Shown: positions 1 through 6,340 of the stretch, one piece after another
Position numbering within the stretch: position 1 is the stretch's first letter
Layout of the letters: the number at the start of each line of letters is the position of its first letter
Origin: an uncultured Spirochaetales bacterium
Lineage (GTDB): Bacteria; Spirochaetota; Spirochaetia; Sphaerochaetales; Sphaerochaetaceae
Assembly (NCBI GenBank): GCA_945947045.1
Contig: CAMEXG010000035.1
Span: 1-14,343 of the forward strand
Length of the DNA: 14,343 bases
Reading direction: 5' to 3'
Position numbers and translations under genes: made by a program
The notes under the pieces: generated by a model
Told to the model about the DNA's origin: nothing
What the model saw: only the letters and a program-made list of their open reading frames with translations
Databases searched by the model: none

Positions 1-749
1 GATACGAGAACAAGGGAAAGAGAAGCGGAGCCTTCAGTGCCGGCTGCTTTACCGGCAACCCATATATCCTTACAAACTTCGAAGAAGATGTGATCAACAG
101 TGTATTCACTCTCATTCATGAAGGTGGACACTCCATGCACTCTTACTTCTCAGCAAAGAACAACCCGTTCCCTTGCTATAACTACACCATCTTCGAAGCT
201 GAAGTTGCATCCACTTTCAATGAAAACCTTTTGATGAAATATCTTTTGTCTCACACAGAAAGTAAGGAAGAGAAGGCATTCCTGGTAGCTCAGCAGCTTG
301 ATAACATTGTCGCCACATTCTTCAGACAGACAATGTTTGCAGAATTTGAACTTCTTGTTCATGAAGAGGCTGAAAAAGGCAATCCTATCAACGTTACATT
401 CTTCAGGGAAACCTACAGAAAACTCTTGAAGGCATACTTCGGACCACAGGTGGAGTTTGAGGACAACTCAGATATGGAAGGTTTGAGAATTCCTCATTTC
501 TATAGAGCATTCTATGTCTATAAGTATGCAACAGGCATTGCAGCCTCCATCGCACTCTCAGAGAGAGTATTAAATGGAGGAGAAGAAGAAAGAAACGACT
601 ACCTTACATTCCTTAAGTCAGGTGGATCAAGATACCCGTTGGAAGCACTAAGAGTCGCAGGTGTCGATATGGCGAAACCAGATGCGGTAAAGGCTACTGC
701 AAAGTACTTCGATTCTCTCATCTCAGAGTTGGAAGAGCTGGTAAAATAA
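1..749 (+). CDS. pepF: Oligoendopeptidase F (M3B metallopeptidase), C-terminal part only
   Basis: This is the last 248 residues of a cytoplasmic zinc oligopeptidase that cuts short peptides. The frame is open from base 3, so the gene starts before the window; family members are about 600 residues, so roughly the first 60% is missing. The zinc motif HEGGHSMHS is at codons 39-47 of the visible part, with the two His ligands and the catalytic Glu between them. The third ligand is most likely the Glu in EAEVASTFNE, about codon 67. That HEGGH plus AEVAST pattern is typical of M3B PepF and not of thimet or Dcp peptidases. The C-terminal substrate region (HFYRAFYVYKYATG) is intact. It is followed directly by a hairpin terminator and a convergent gene. 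The GTG at 90 is internal to the protein and is not a start. Confidence 0.94.
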   Translation, partial: YENKGKRSGAFSAGCFTGNPYILTNFEEDVINSVFTLIHEGGHSMHSYFSAKNNPFPCYNYTIFEAEVASTFNENLLMKYLLSHTESKEEKAFLVAQQLDNIVATFFRQTMFAEFELLVHEEAEKGNPINVTFFRETYRKLLKAYFGPQVEFEDNSDMEGLRIPHFYRAFYVYKYATGIAASIALSERVLNGGEEERNDYLTFLKSGGSRYPLEALRVAGVDMAKPDAVKATAKYFDSLISELEELVK

Positions 750-752
750 AGA

Positions 753-1118
753 TTACTTTTTCTGGAGGGCAACGATCTTGCCCTCCTTTATTATCAGATA
801 AAGATAGTCGCCTTTTGTCTGAGAATAGAGATATATGCCATTACCGTCAAATTCACCGAGAATAATATTCTCCAAAGGCAGTATGGATGATAAAAGCGGA
901 GAGTATGCAGCAAGAAAAGCATCGCTACCGTCACAGTATTTTTCTATCCAAGAAAGGGAAAACTCTTCTTTCATGGCACAATAGACCATTTCCTCGACGC
1001 TTCCCTCTTTTATGTCTACACATACCCTGCCCACCTTCGAGCTTTCAGGGACTATTCCAGAAAAAAGAAGGACAGATGAAAATATAAATATAGACAGCAG
1101 AGAGAAAACATACTTCAT
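753..1118 (-). CDS. Small exported protein of unknown function
   Basis: I do not recognise this 121-residue protein. It begins with Met-Lys and a hydrophobic stretch of about 18 residues (VFSLLSIFIFSSVLLFSGIV) that fits a signal peptide or single membrane anchor; there is no lipobox Cys. The mature part has three Cys (in GRVCVDI, VYCAMK and KYCDG) that could form a disulfide outside the cytoplasm. It ends in probable beta strands and a basic tail. Support for a real gene is the signal sequence, a near-consensus promoter directly before the ATG, and the fit between the divergent HD gene and convergent pepF. The start has no Shine-Dalgarno site; its promoter predicts leaderless initiation at this ATG. 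The gene ends 3 bases from the pepF stop. Confidence 0.72.
   Translation of the reverse strand: MKYVFSLLSIFIFSSVLLFSGIVPESSKVGRVCVDIKEGSVEEMVYCAMKEEFSLSWIEKYCDGSDAFLAAYSPLLSSILPLENIILGEFDGNGIYLYSQTKGDYLYLIIKEGKIVALQKK
764..795 (+). terminator. Rho-independent terminator of pepF, embedded in the convergent gene
   Basis: A perfect 9-bp stem, GGAGGGCAA (764-772) with TTGCCCTCC (778-786), encloses a 5-base loop and is followed on the plus strand by TTTATTATT. On the minus strand the stem is followed by an A-rich stretch, so it should work only for pepF. The hairpin lies inside the last codons of the opposite-strand gene. Confidence 0.85.
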
Positions 1119-1124
1119 ACCGAT

Positions 1125-1153
1125 ATTATTTGTGTCTTTATGAATTTTATCAA
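1125..1153 (-). promoter_or_regulatory. Promoter of the small exported protein gene, predicted leaderless
   Basis: Reading the minus strand, TTGATA (1153-1148) and AATAAT (1130-1125) are separated by 17 bases; each matches 5 of 6 consensus positions. Exactly 6 bases lie between the -10 box and the ATG at 1118, so transcription should begin at or next to the A of the start codon. There is no room for a ribosome binding site. Confidence 0.7.
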
Positions 1154-1195
1154 TGGATTACTGTTAAAGCCAATTACTCTTTTCCCTTCCTCTCC

Positions 1196-1224
1196 TTTTG
1201 AGTTTTCTCTTCCTGTGCTATATT
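1196..1224 (+). promoter_or_regulatory. Promoter of the HD phosphohydrolase gene, predicted leaderless
   Basis: An extended -10 element TGCTATATT (TATATT at 1219-1224) lies 6 bases before the ATG at 1231. A weak -35, TTTTGA (1196-1201), sits 17 bases upstream; TTGAGT at 1198 with a 15-base spacer is the alternative. The transcript should start at the ATG. This argues against the in-frame TTG at 1198, which would lie in the -35 region. Confidence 0.6.
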
Positions 1225-1230
1225 AAACCC

Positions 1231-2505
1231 ATGGAAAGAACAAAAGCCCAAAACATACTAAATGAAGGATTTATCCACACTGTCAAAGACCCTCTTTGGC
1301 AGAATATCCCTATGACCAGGGAAATAAAAGCATTGATAGAAGTGGATGATGTACAGAAACTTGCAAGAATCAAACAAAACGGCCCTACTTACCACATTTA
1401 TCCTGGATCAGTACACACTAGGCTCAGTCACTCTTTGGGAGTCTATTATCTTGGCCGTCAGATACTCCTTTCTCTTTCCAAGAAATCAGAAGAGCTGCCT
1501 TTTACAGAAAAAGGCATGATGAGTTTTCTTGTAGCTTGTCTCTTACATGACATAGGGCACTTTCCATATGCACATTCACTAAAAGAGCTTGCCATACGAG
1601 ACCACGAAGAGCTTGCAGGAGAAATGATACTTGAAAGGGAAGAACTTGGAAAAGCTATAGAAAACACGGGTGCAGACAGAGAGATGACCGCTGCAATAAT
1701 AGACAAGGATCTTCTAACCTCAGACGAAGAGACTATTTTCTATAGAAATGTACTATCGGGAACTCTGGATCCAGATAAACTTGATTATCTTTCCCGAGAC
1801 GGATTCTTTGCAGGCGTACCATATGGAAAGCAGGATACAGATTTTATTATCTCTTCCATGACTTATCATAATTCCCGACTATGCATAGACAAGGCGGCAA
1901 TCAGCAGTGTAGAGCAGATTCTGTTTTCAAAGTATATGATGTACAGAACCATTTACTGGCATAAAGGCGTAAGAAGTGCAACTGCAATGATAAAGAAAGC
2001 CCTTATTACAGCCTTGAAAGAGGGCTTGATCGATTATAACGAACTCTATGGTATTGACGACAACGATTTTGTCCTTCTCTTAAAAAGCAGAAAAGAAAAG
2101 TGTAAGGCCTTGGAGATGGTGGAGGAAGTAGAACACAACCATCTCTTGGAGAGAAAGGTATACAAGGATTACGATAGCTCCGGAGTGATAGAAACCAGAG
2201 GAAGAAAGCCGGAAGAAAGAGAAGATATGGAAAACTTCATATGGAAAGAGTTAGTAAAAACATATCCGAGCCTAAAGAAGTGGGAAGTCATCATTGATAT
2301 TCCTGAGCCGATTAGCTTTGAAACCCATATTTCTGTTGTTACGGAAGATGGAAAAGTAGAAGATATCAATGACAGCGACATGATATTCTCTGGAAAAGTT
2401 TCTTCCCTGTTCCAAAAGAGCCTGAGAAAAGTAGCCCTATACACCCCATCTTACGTCAAGGAAGATGATGCATGGAAAGCTATAGGAGAAGTAATACATG
2501 GATGA
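1231..2505 (+). CDS. HD-domain phosphohydrolase of the SAMHD1/YwfO type (probable dNTPase)
   Basis: A 424-residue cytoplasmic protein related to SAMHD1-like deoxynucleoside triphosphate triphosphohydrolases. Every key SAMHD1 position I can align is present: R64 and H67 in RLSHSLGV, H106 and D107 in LLHDIGH, H110, H115, H125 in RDHEE, and D182 in DPDKLDYLSRD. H67, H106, D107 and D182 would bind the metal, and H110, H115 and H125 match the catalytic histidines. The C-terminal half (from about residue 200) is the mostly helical extension usual in this group. The actual substrate is not shown by the sequence; some relatives act on other phosphoesters. The ATG at 1231 is chosen over an upstream in-frame TTG because the promoter leaves no leader. 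The last 8 bases overlap the ttcA-like gene, so the two are co-transcribed and probably translationally coupled. Confidence 0.87.
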   Translation: MERTKAQNILNEGFIHTVKDPLWQNIPMTREIKALIEVDDVQKLARIKQNGPTYHIYPGSVHTRLSHSLGVYYLGRQILLSLSKKSEELPFTEKGMMSFLVACLLHDIGHFPYAHSLKELAIRDHEELAGEMILEREELGKAIENTGADREMTAAIIDKDLLTSDEETIFYRNVLSGTLDPDKLDYLSRDGFFAGVPYGKQDTDFIISSMTYHNSRLCIDKAAISSVEQILFSKYMMYRTIYWHKGVRSATAMIKKALITALKEGLIDYNELYGIDDNDFVLLLKSRKEKCKALEMVEEVEHNHLLERKVYKDYDSSGVIETRGRKPEEREDMENFIWKELVKTYPSLKKWEVIIDIPEPISFETHISVVTEDGKVEDINDSDMIFSGKVSSLFQKSLRKVALYTPSYVKEDDAWKAIGEVIHG

Positions 2506-3307
2506 AGAAAAAATAAGCTACAAAACACTTATCGACGGCGATATTCCACCCTGGGTGATGAGGTTTGTCAAAGGTGTAGGAAAAGCTATCAACAAATATG
2601 GGATGATAAAATCCGGAGATACCGTCTTAATAGCCGCAAGCGGAGGCAAAGACTCTCTCGCCCTAGCCTTGGCTCTATCTTTAAGACGAAAGTGGCTTCC
2701 AGTCTCCTACAATCTTGAAGCTGTAATGATCGATTGGATAGAACATCCTATAGATCCGGATTATAGAGAGAAATTGAAGACTTACTTTAAAGACTTGGAT
2801 ATCGACCTGACTATTGTGGATGAAAAACAATACCCTGAGTCATTTAAAGGAGAGTTCAACTGCTATCTTTGCTCACGCAACAGAAGGCGTATCCTCTTTC
2901 AGTGGGCTGACGAACACAATGAGAAACTCATTGCCATGGGACATCATTTAGATGACCTTGTAGAGACCACGATGATGAACCTCTGTTTCAGAGGTAAGTT
3001 CTCCACAATGCTTCCTGTCCAAGAGTTTTTCGAGGGCAAGATGCACATCATCCGTCCAATGATTGAAACAAAAGAGAATGTAACCCAAAGGCTAAAGGAA
3101 GTTTATGACATACCGGTTGTAAAACCAGTGTGTCCCTTCGACCAGACGAATATAAGAGCGAAACTCAAACCTGTGGTAAAAGAATTATGTCACATCGACA
3201 AGCTTACAAGAGAACACATCTATTCTGCACACACATTCTCATATAATCTTTTGGACAAAGACCCAACAGAGTGGGAAACAGAGAATACAAATAATAAAGA
3301 TAAGTGA
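2498..3307 (+). CDS. ttcA: TtcA-like tRNA 2-thiolation protein (PP-loop ATPase)
   Basis: A 269-residue cytoplasmic adenylating enzyme of the TtcA/TtuA PP-loop family, which thiolates tRNA (C32 in E. coli TtcA). The ATP-binding PP-loop SGGKDS is at residues 48-53 and the family motif GHHLDDLVET at 148-157. C122 and C125 (CYLC) and C212 (KPVCPFD) match the three iron-sulfur ligands of E. coli TtcA in spacing and context. The paired N- and C-terminal zinc fingers of TtuA-type proteins are not seen, so TtcA is the better call. The substrate nucleotide in this organism is inferred from the family. The ATG overlaps the end of the HD gene by 8 bases, with AGGAG at 2484-2488 nine bases upstream, which supports this start. 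The C-terminal tail (about 15 residues, ending NTNNKDK) is hydrophilic. Confidence 0.87.
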   Translation: MDEEKISYKTLIDGDIPPWVMRFVKGVGKAINKYGMIKSGDTVLIAASGGKDSLALALALSLRRKWLPVSYNLEAVMIDWIEHPIDPDYREKLKTYFKDLDIDLTIVDEKQYPESFKGEFNCYLCSRNRRRILFQWADEHNEKLIAMGHHLDDLVETTMMNLCFRGKFSTMLPVQEFFEGKMHIIRPMIETKENVTQRLKEVYDIPVVKPVCPFDQTNIRAKLKPVVKELCHIDKLTREHIYSAHTFSYNLLDKDPTEWETENTNNKDK

Positions 3308-3317
3308 GAATAAACAC

Positions 3318-3348
3318 GTGGAAAAGACAAGCATCTATGTGCTACTAT
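3318..3348 (+). promoter_or_regulatory. Promoter of the fecR-like/mutL operon
   Basis: An extended -10, TGCTACTAT (TACTAT at 3343-3348), is preceded by a weak -35 in GTGGAAAA (from 3318). The same TGTGCTA string precedes the -10 boxes of the HD gene and recO. Unlike those, a 16-base stretch containing AGAGG follows before the ATG at 3365, so this transcript has a short leader with a ribosome binding site. Confidence 0.5.
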
Positions 3349-3364
3349 AGTTAGAGAGGTCATT

Positions 3365-4162
3365 ATGAAAAGACTTACAGCTGTAATAATGTTAATACTC
3401 ACAGGAGCAATAATCTTCGCTTCAAACACAATATCTTTCTCCGGCCGATATGCTTTGGTTGGCTCTGATGGCCGTACCATCAGAAGAACAAGCGTTGATG
3501 TAGAAGGCACTGGCGTCGTCCTTGCAACAGGAGAAGAGAAGGCAAAGGCAGAGGGATCTGCATTCTCTCTCGTTTTAGGTGAAAACTCCTTGGCAGTGAT
3601 AAAAGATGAAGAAGGCCTCGTAATCTATCTGGTGTATGGTAATGCTACAGTAGTATCTGGAGATGAGAGAGACGTTACTGTATACACTCCTACCACAAAG
3701 ACGACTCTTTACTCTAAGGGTGAATACCACTTTATCTCATTGGACAGAGAAGAAAAAGCATATAACTTCTCTTCCCCAGACATCCAGCTTTATGACTCTA
3801 TAAGAGGAACATACACTACTCTCTCTTATAACGAGGGATACGACTATATCAAGGGTAGAAAGATCGAAGTTGATGAAAGTAAGAGATACCTTGAAATACC
3901 GGTACATGTACTTACACCAGTATTTACTGATGAAGTCTATTCATATCTCACAGGCTCTCCTGATACTCCTGTCCTCTCTATTTCAGAACAGTATATGACA
4001 GGTACCCCAGACGCTCCTATCTTCATAAAGAAGGAGAGCGAAATAATTAATGATCCTGACACTCCAGTCATACTTGACAATATTGTCCAAACAATAGTGG
4101 ACTCTTCATTCTCACCTATTTCTGTCACTCAGGAACTAATTGACAGCGAGAGCAACAACTGA
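3365..4162 (+). CDS. Exported FecR-domain-like protein with a tandem PD[TA]P repeat
   Basis: A 265-residue protein with a signal peptide (hydrophobic residues about 5-19, probable cleavage after FAS), so it should be periplasmic. Residues about 45-130 look like a FecR beta-helical domain: a GEGSAFSL-like strand with LGENSLAVIKDE, then LVYGNATVVSG, then VTVYTPTTKTTLYSKGEYHF, the usual 'TP plus G' ending. No DNA-binding or transmembrane anti-sigma part is present and no ECF sigma gene is nearby, so this is the stand-alone exported type found in several phyla and not a sigma regulator. Residues 198-235 contain three copies of a PD[TA]P[VI] motif exactly 16 residues apart. The AGAGG at 3355-3359 supports the start. 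Its TGA stop overlaps the mutL ATG by one base, so the two are probably coupled, though no functional link is evident. Confidence 0.75.
   Translation: MKRLTAVIMLILTGAIIFASNTISFSGRYALVGSDGRTIRRTSVDVEGTGVVLATGEEKAKAEGSAFSLVLGENSLAVIKDEEGLVIYLVYGNATVVSGDERDVTVYTPTTKTTLYSKGEYHFISLDREEKAYNFSSPDIQLYDSIRGTYTTLSYNEGYDYIKGRKIEVDESKRYLEIPVHVLTPVFTDEVYSYLTGSPDTPVLSISEQYMTGTPDAPIFIKKESEIINDPDTPVILDNIVQTIVDSSFSPISVTQELIDSESNN
3950..4093 (+). repeat. Three diverged 16-residue repeats in the FecR-like protein
   Basis: SPDTPV (residues 198-203), TPDAPI (214-219) and DPDTPV (230-235) are spaced exactly 16 residues apart, a 48-base period. The residues between the motifs and the DNA sequence have diverged, so this is an old protein repeat and not a recent DNA duplication. 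Confidence 0.65.
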
Positions 4163-6000
4163 TGGGAAGAATTAATCTTCTCGATCCTCTACTCTCCTCC
4201 CGCATCGCCGCTGGAGAAGTCATAGAGCGCCCACAATCTGTCCTGAGGGAGTTTCTCGACAACTCTTTAGATGCAGAAGCCGATGACATCACTGTAATCG
4301 TTGAAGGTGGAGGAATCGATAAACTTGAAGTGCAGGACAATGGAAAGGGTATCAACAGAGAAGACTTGTCATTGATCGCTACAAGACATGCAACAAGTAA
4401 GATTCATGATCCTGATGATTTATATGAAATAAATACACTAGGCTTCAGAGGTGAAGCCCTATACTCTATATCTTCTGTTTCAAAGCTTACCATCTCTTCC
4501 TTTGACAGTTCAGAGAAAGAAGCCTCTACTCTTGTAATCGATAATGGAAAAAGATACCCGGTCAGTGAGACGGGACCTGAAAAAGGTACTATCTGCACCT
4601 CAGAAGATTTGTTTTTGGAAATACCTGCCAGAAGAAGCTTCTTAAAAAGAGCAAGCACAGAGTCCACTCTGTGTCGCACTCTCCTTTCTTCAAAAGCCCT
4701 TGCATTTCCTAATGTACGTTTTACTCTTAAAGTCGATGGCGCCACAAGAATGCAGTGGCCTAAAGCAAGTGACTATAAAGAGAGAGTTATGATGCTTTGG
4801 AGGGAGTATGGTATCTCTTCTTCAGATGTAGAAATGCTGACTGAAAATGAAGAAGACTACTCCATTACAGTCGTCGCAGGAACATCTGCTGTAAAAAGGT
4901 CCGATAAAAAAGAAATCAGAATCTATGTAAACTCACGACCTGTAGAAGAGTTTTCAATGGTACAGGCCGTTCTTTATGGATACGGAGAGCTTCTTCCTGG
5001 AGGAAGTTACCCCTATGCCTGTGTTTTTATTAATGATAAAAGTGAGTTGGTGGACTTTAACATCCACCCTGCAAAGAAAGAAGTCAAAATAAGAAATAAG
5101 GCTGACATACACCATACTCTCTCCTCAATGATAAAAAAAGGGATAGAGAGAAAGATTCCTGAAATAAAGAGTGTCAGACAGTTTTATCTTGATGATGCCC
5201 AACGCTGGGAAAACGGAACAAAGACAAAAACATTTGGAGTTATGCCTTCTCCTGATATTAAGGAACCTATCAAGCAAGAAGAAAAGCCCGTTGTTTATTC
5301 TCATGAAGTTTCCGGAAGAACAGAAAACTTTGAAGACAAGTCTTGTAAATATACTCCTAAAGATCCTGATTGGCTAAGAAAGGCAAAAGAGCTGAAAGCC
5401 ATCAGAGAAAAAGCAAAGAATGAAACTACCATAAAGGCGGAAGATACAGATTATAAGGAAGACGAGATAATATACATAGGTCAGGCTTTTAATCTCTTTT
5501 TAATCTGTCAGAAAGGAGATTCTCTATACTTGGTGGATCAGCATGCGGCCCATGAGAGGATTCTATATGATGAATTAATTTCATTAAAGACAGTACAGAG
5601 ACTTCTTGTGCCGATAAAAATTGAAGTTGATGACATTACAGATGATTTTCTTGAAAGAAACTCTTATGTCTATACAAAACTTGGAATATCTCTTTTAAAA
5701 GAAAAAAAGGGTGAATGGGAAATAGACGCCATTCCTGCTGTATGCAGAGGTATAGAGGGAGAGATTGTCGACTATATTACCAGTGCAAAAAGCGATGAGC
5801 ATGAACTGGAAGAGAAGATTTTTGCAATAATGGCGTGCCGTAAAGCAATAAAAATGGGCGATAAGGTTGACAAGTGGGCTGCCGAGTCCATATTAGAAAA
5901 AGTATTTATGATGGAAGAGCCCTGCTGTCCTCATGGGAGAACCTTTCTTGTCAAGATTACTGAGCAGAGCTTAAAAGAAATGGTAGGTAGAACTAAATAA
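4162..6000 (+). CDS. mutL: DNA mismatch repair protein MutL, endonuclease type
   Basis: MutL links MutS mismatch recognition to strand removal. The 612 residues show both parts of the family. The N-terminal GHKL ATPase has IAAGEV (15-20), catalytic E30 and N34 in REFLDNSLDA, DNGKGI (59-64), GFRGEAL (94-100) and NIHPAKKEV (300-308). A charged linker spans about 345-430. The C-terminal nuclease domain has the metal-binding motif DQHAAHE (459-465), ACRKAIKMGD (558-567) and CPHGR (589-593). QRLLVP (479-484) fits the beta-clamp-binding motif of bacterial MutL. Two differences from the consensus: the last Glu of DQHA(x)2E(x)4E is Asp (D470), and the Pro after CPHGR is Thr. A nicking MutL agrees with repair not guided by MutH. 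The start overlaps the fecR-like stop (TGATG); no separate promoter is visible. It ends one base from a convergent gene. Confidence 0.96.
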   Translation: MGRINLLDPLLSSRIAAGEVIERPQSVLREFLDNSLDAEADDITVIVEGGGIDKLEVQDNGKGINREDLSLIATRHATSKIHDPDDLYEINTLGFRGEALYSISSVSKLTISSFDSSEKEASTLVIDNGKRYPVSETGPEKGTICTSEDLFLEIPARRSFLKRASTESTLCRTLLSSKALAFPNVRFTLKVDGATRMQWPKASDYKERVMMLWREYGISSSDVEMLTENEEDYSITVVAGTSAVKRSDKKEIRIYVNSRPVEEFSMVQAVLYGYGELLPGGSYPYACVFINDKSELVDFNIHPAKKEVKIRNKADIHHTLSSMIKKGIERKIPEIKSVRQFYLDDAQRWENGTKTKTFGVMPSPDIKEPIKQEEKPVVYSHEVSGRTENFEDKSCKYTPKDPDWLRKAKELKAIREKAKNETTIKAEDTDYKEDEIIYIGQAFNLFLICQKGDSLYLVDQHAAHERILYDELISLKTVQRLLVPIKIEVDDITDDFLERNSYVYTKLGISLLKEKKGEWEIDAIPAVCRGIEGEIVDYITSAKSDEHELEEKIFAIMACRKAIKMGDKVDKWAAESILEKVFMMEEPCCPHGRTFLVKITEQSLKEMVGRTK

Positions 6001-6001
6001 A

Positions 6002-6026
6002 CTATAGAGTAATGCTCTCTTTTATT
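6002..6026. terminator. Weak two-way hairpin between mutL and the lipoprotein gene
   Basis: AGAG (6006-6009) pairs with CTCT (6015-6018), with a possible extra U-G pair on the plus-strand RNA. A CTTTTATTT tract follows on the plus strand and TTTATTT on the minus strand (6000-5994). The stem is short, so this is a tentative call. The position between two tail-to-tail stops and the T-rich tails on both sides are the support. Confidence 0.35.
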
Positions 6027-6340
6027 TCAGTTCCATTTGTAGAATGAATTATCAACCTATATTCGCCTTTTGGCATTGACGAACCAGGAGTAAGTAATAG
6101 ATAGTCCGATATAAGACGCTCTCTATCAGATGAAAGATCTCCTTTCCAAATTAAATCATTATCAGGAGAAGTGAGAATGAAAGAGTATCTCTCATCCTCA
6201 TCTCCTTCATCTAAGTAGGCTTTAATTCTTATCTTTCCTTCATTATCCTCAAAATCCGCCCCCGAGATACTGAAGCTACTACGGGAGCAGGAAATAAAGA
6301 CCAAAGATACTATAATAAGAATCAGTAATACTCTTCTCAT
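6002..6340 (-). CDS. Small lipoprotein of unknown function
   Basis: A 112-residue protein starting MRR, then a hydrophobic stretch and the lipobox-like VFISC with Cys18, so it should be lipid-anchored in the envelope. The mature part is rich in short predicted beta strands (GKIRIKAYL, RYSFILTS, DLIWKGDL, GEYRLIIHS) and acidic residues, which suggests a single small beta-sandwich domain; I cannot name the family. It is the last gene of the operon with the acyltransferase and the DHOD-like flavoprotein. Its ATG overlaps the acyltransferase stop by 4 bases (ATGA), so translation is coupled. The stop lies one base from the mutL stop. Confidence 0.75.
   Translation of the reverse strand: MRRVLLILIIVSLVFISCSRSSFSISGADFEDNEGKIRIKAYLDEGDEDERYSFILTSPDNDLIWKGDLSSDRERLISDYLLLTPGSSMPKGEYRLIIHSTNGTEIKESITL

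Noticed and set aside
1198..1230. TTG start that would add 11 residues to the HD protein
   Set aside because: It lies in the predicted -35 region, has no ribosome binding site, and the added residues are hydrophobic and do not fit a cytoplasmic HD enzyme.
1231..3307. HD plus PP-loop pair as an anti-phage defence system
   Set aside because: dNTPases can act in defence, but both genes have ordinary housekeeping features and there are no effectors, mobile genes or base-composition shift around them.
3365..4162. FecR-like protein as an anti-sigma factor in a signalling system
   Set aside because: It has a cleavable signal peptide, no cytoplasmic anti-sigma domain, and there is no ECF sigma gene or TonB receptor nearby.
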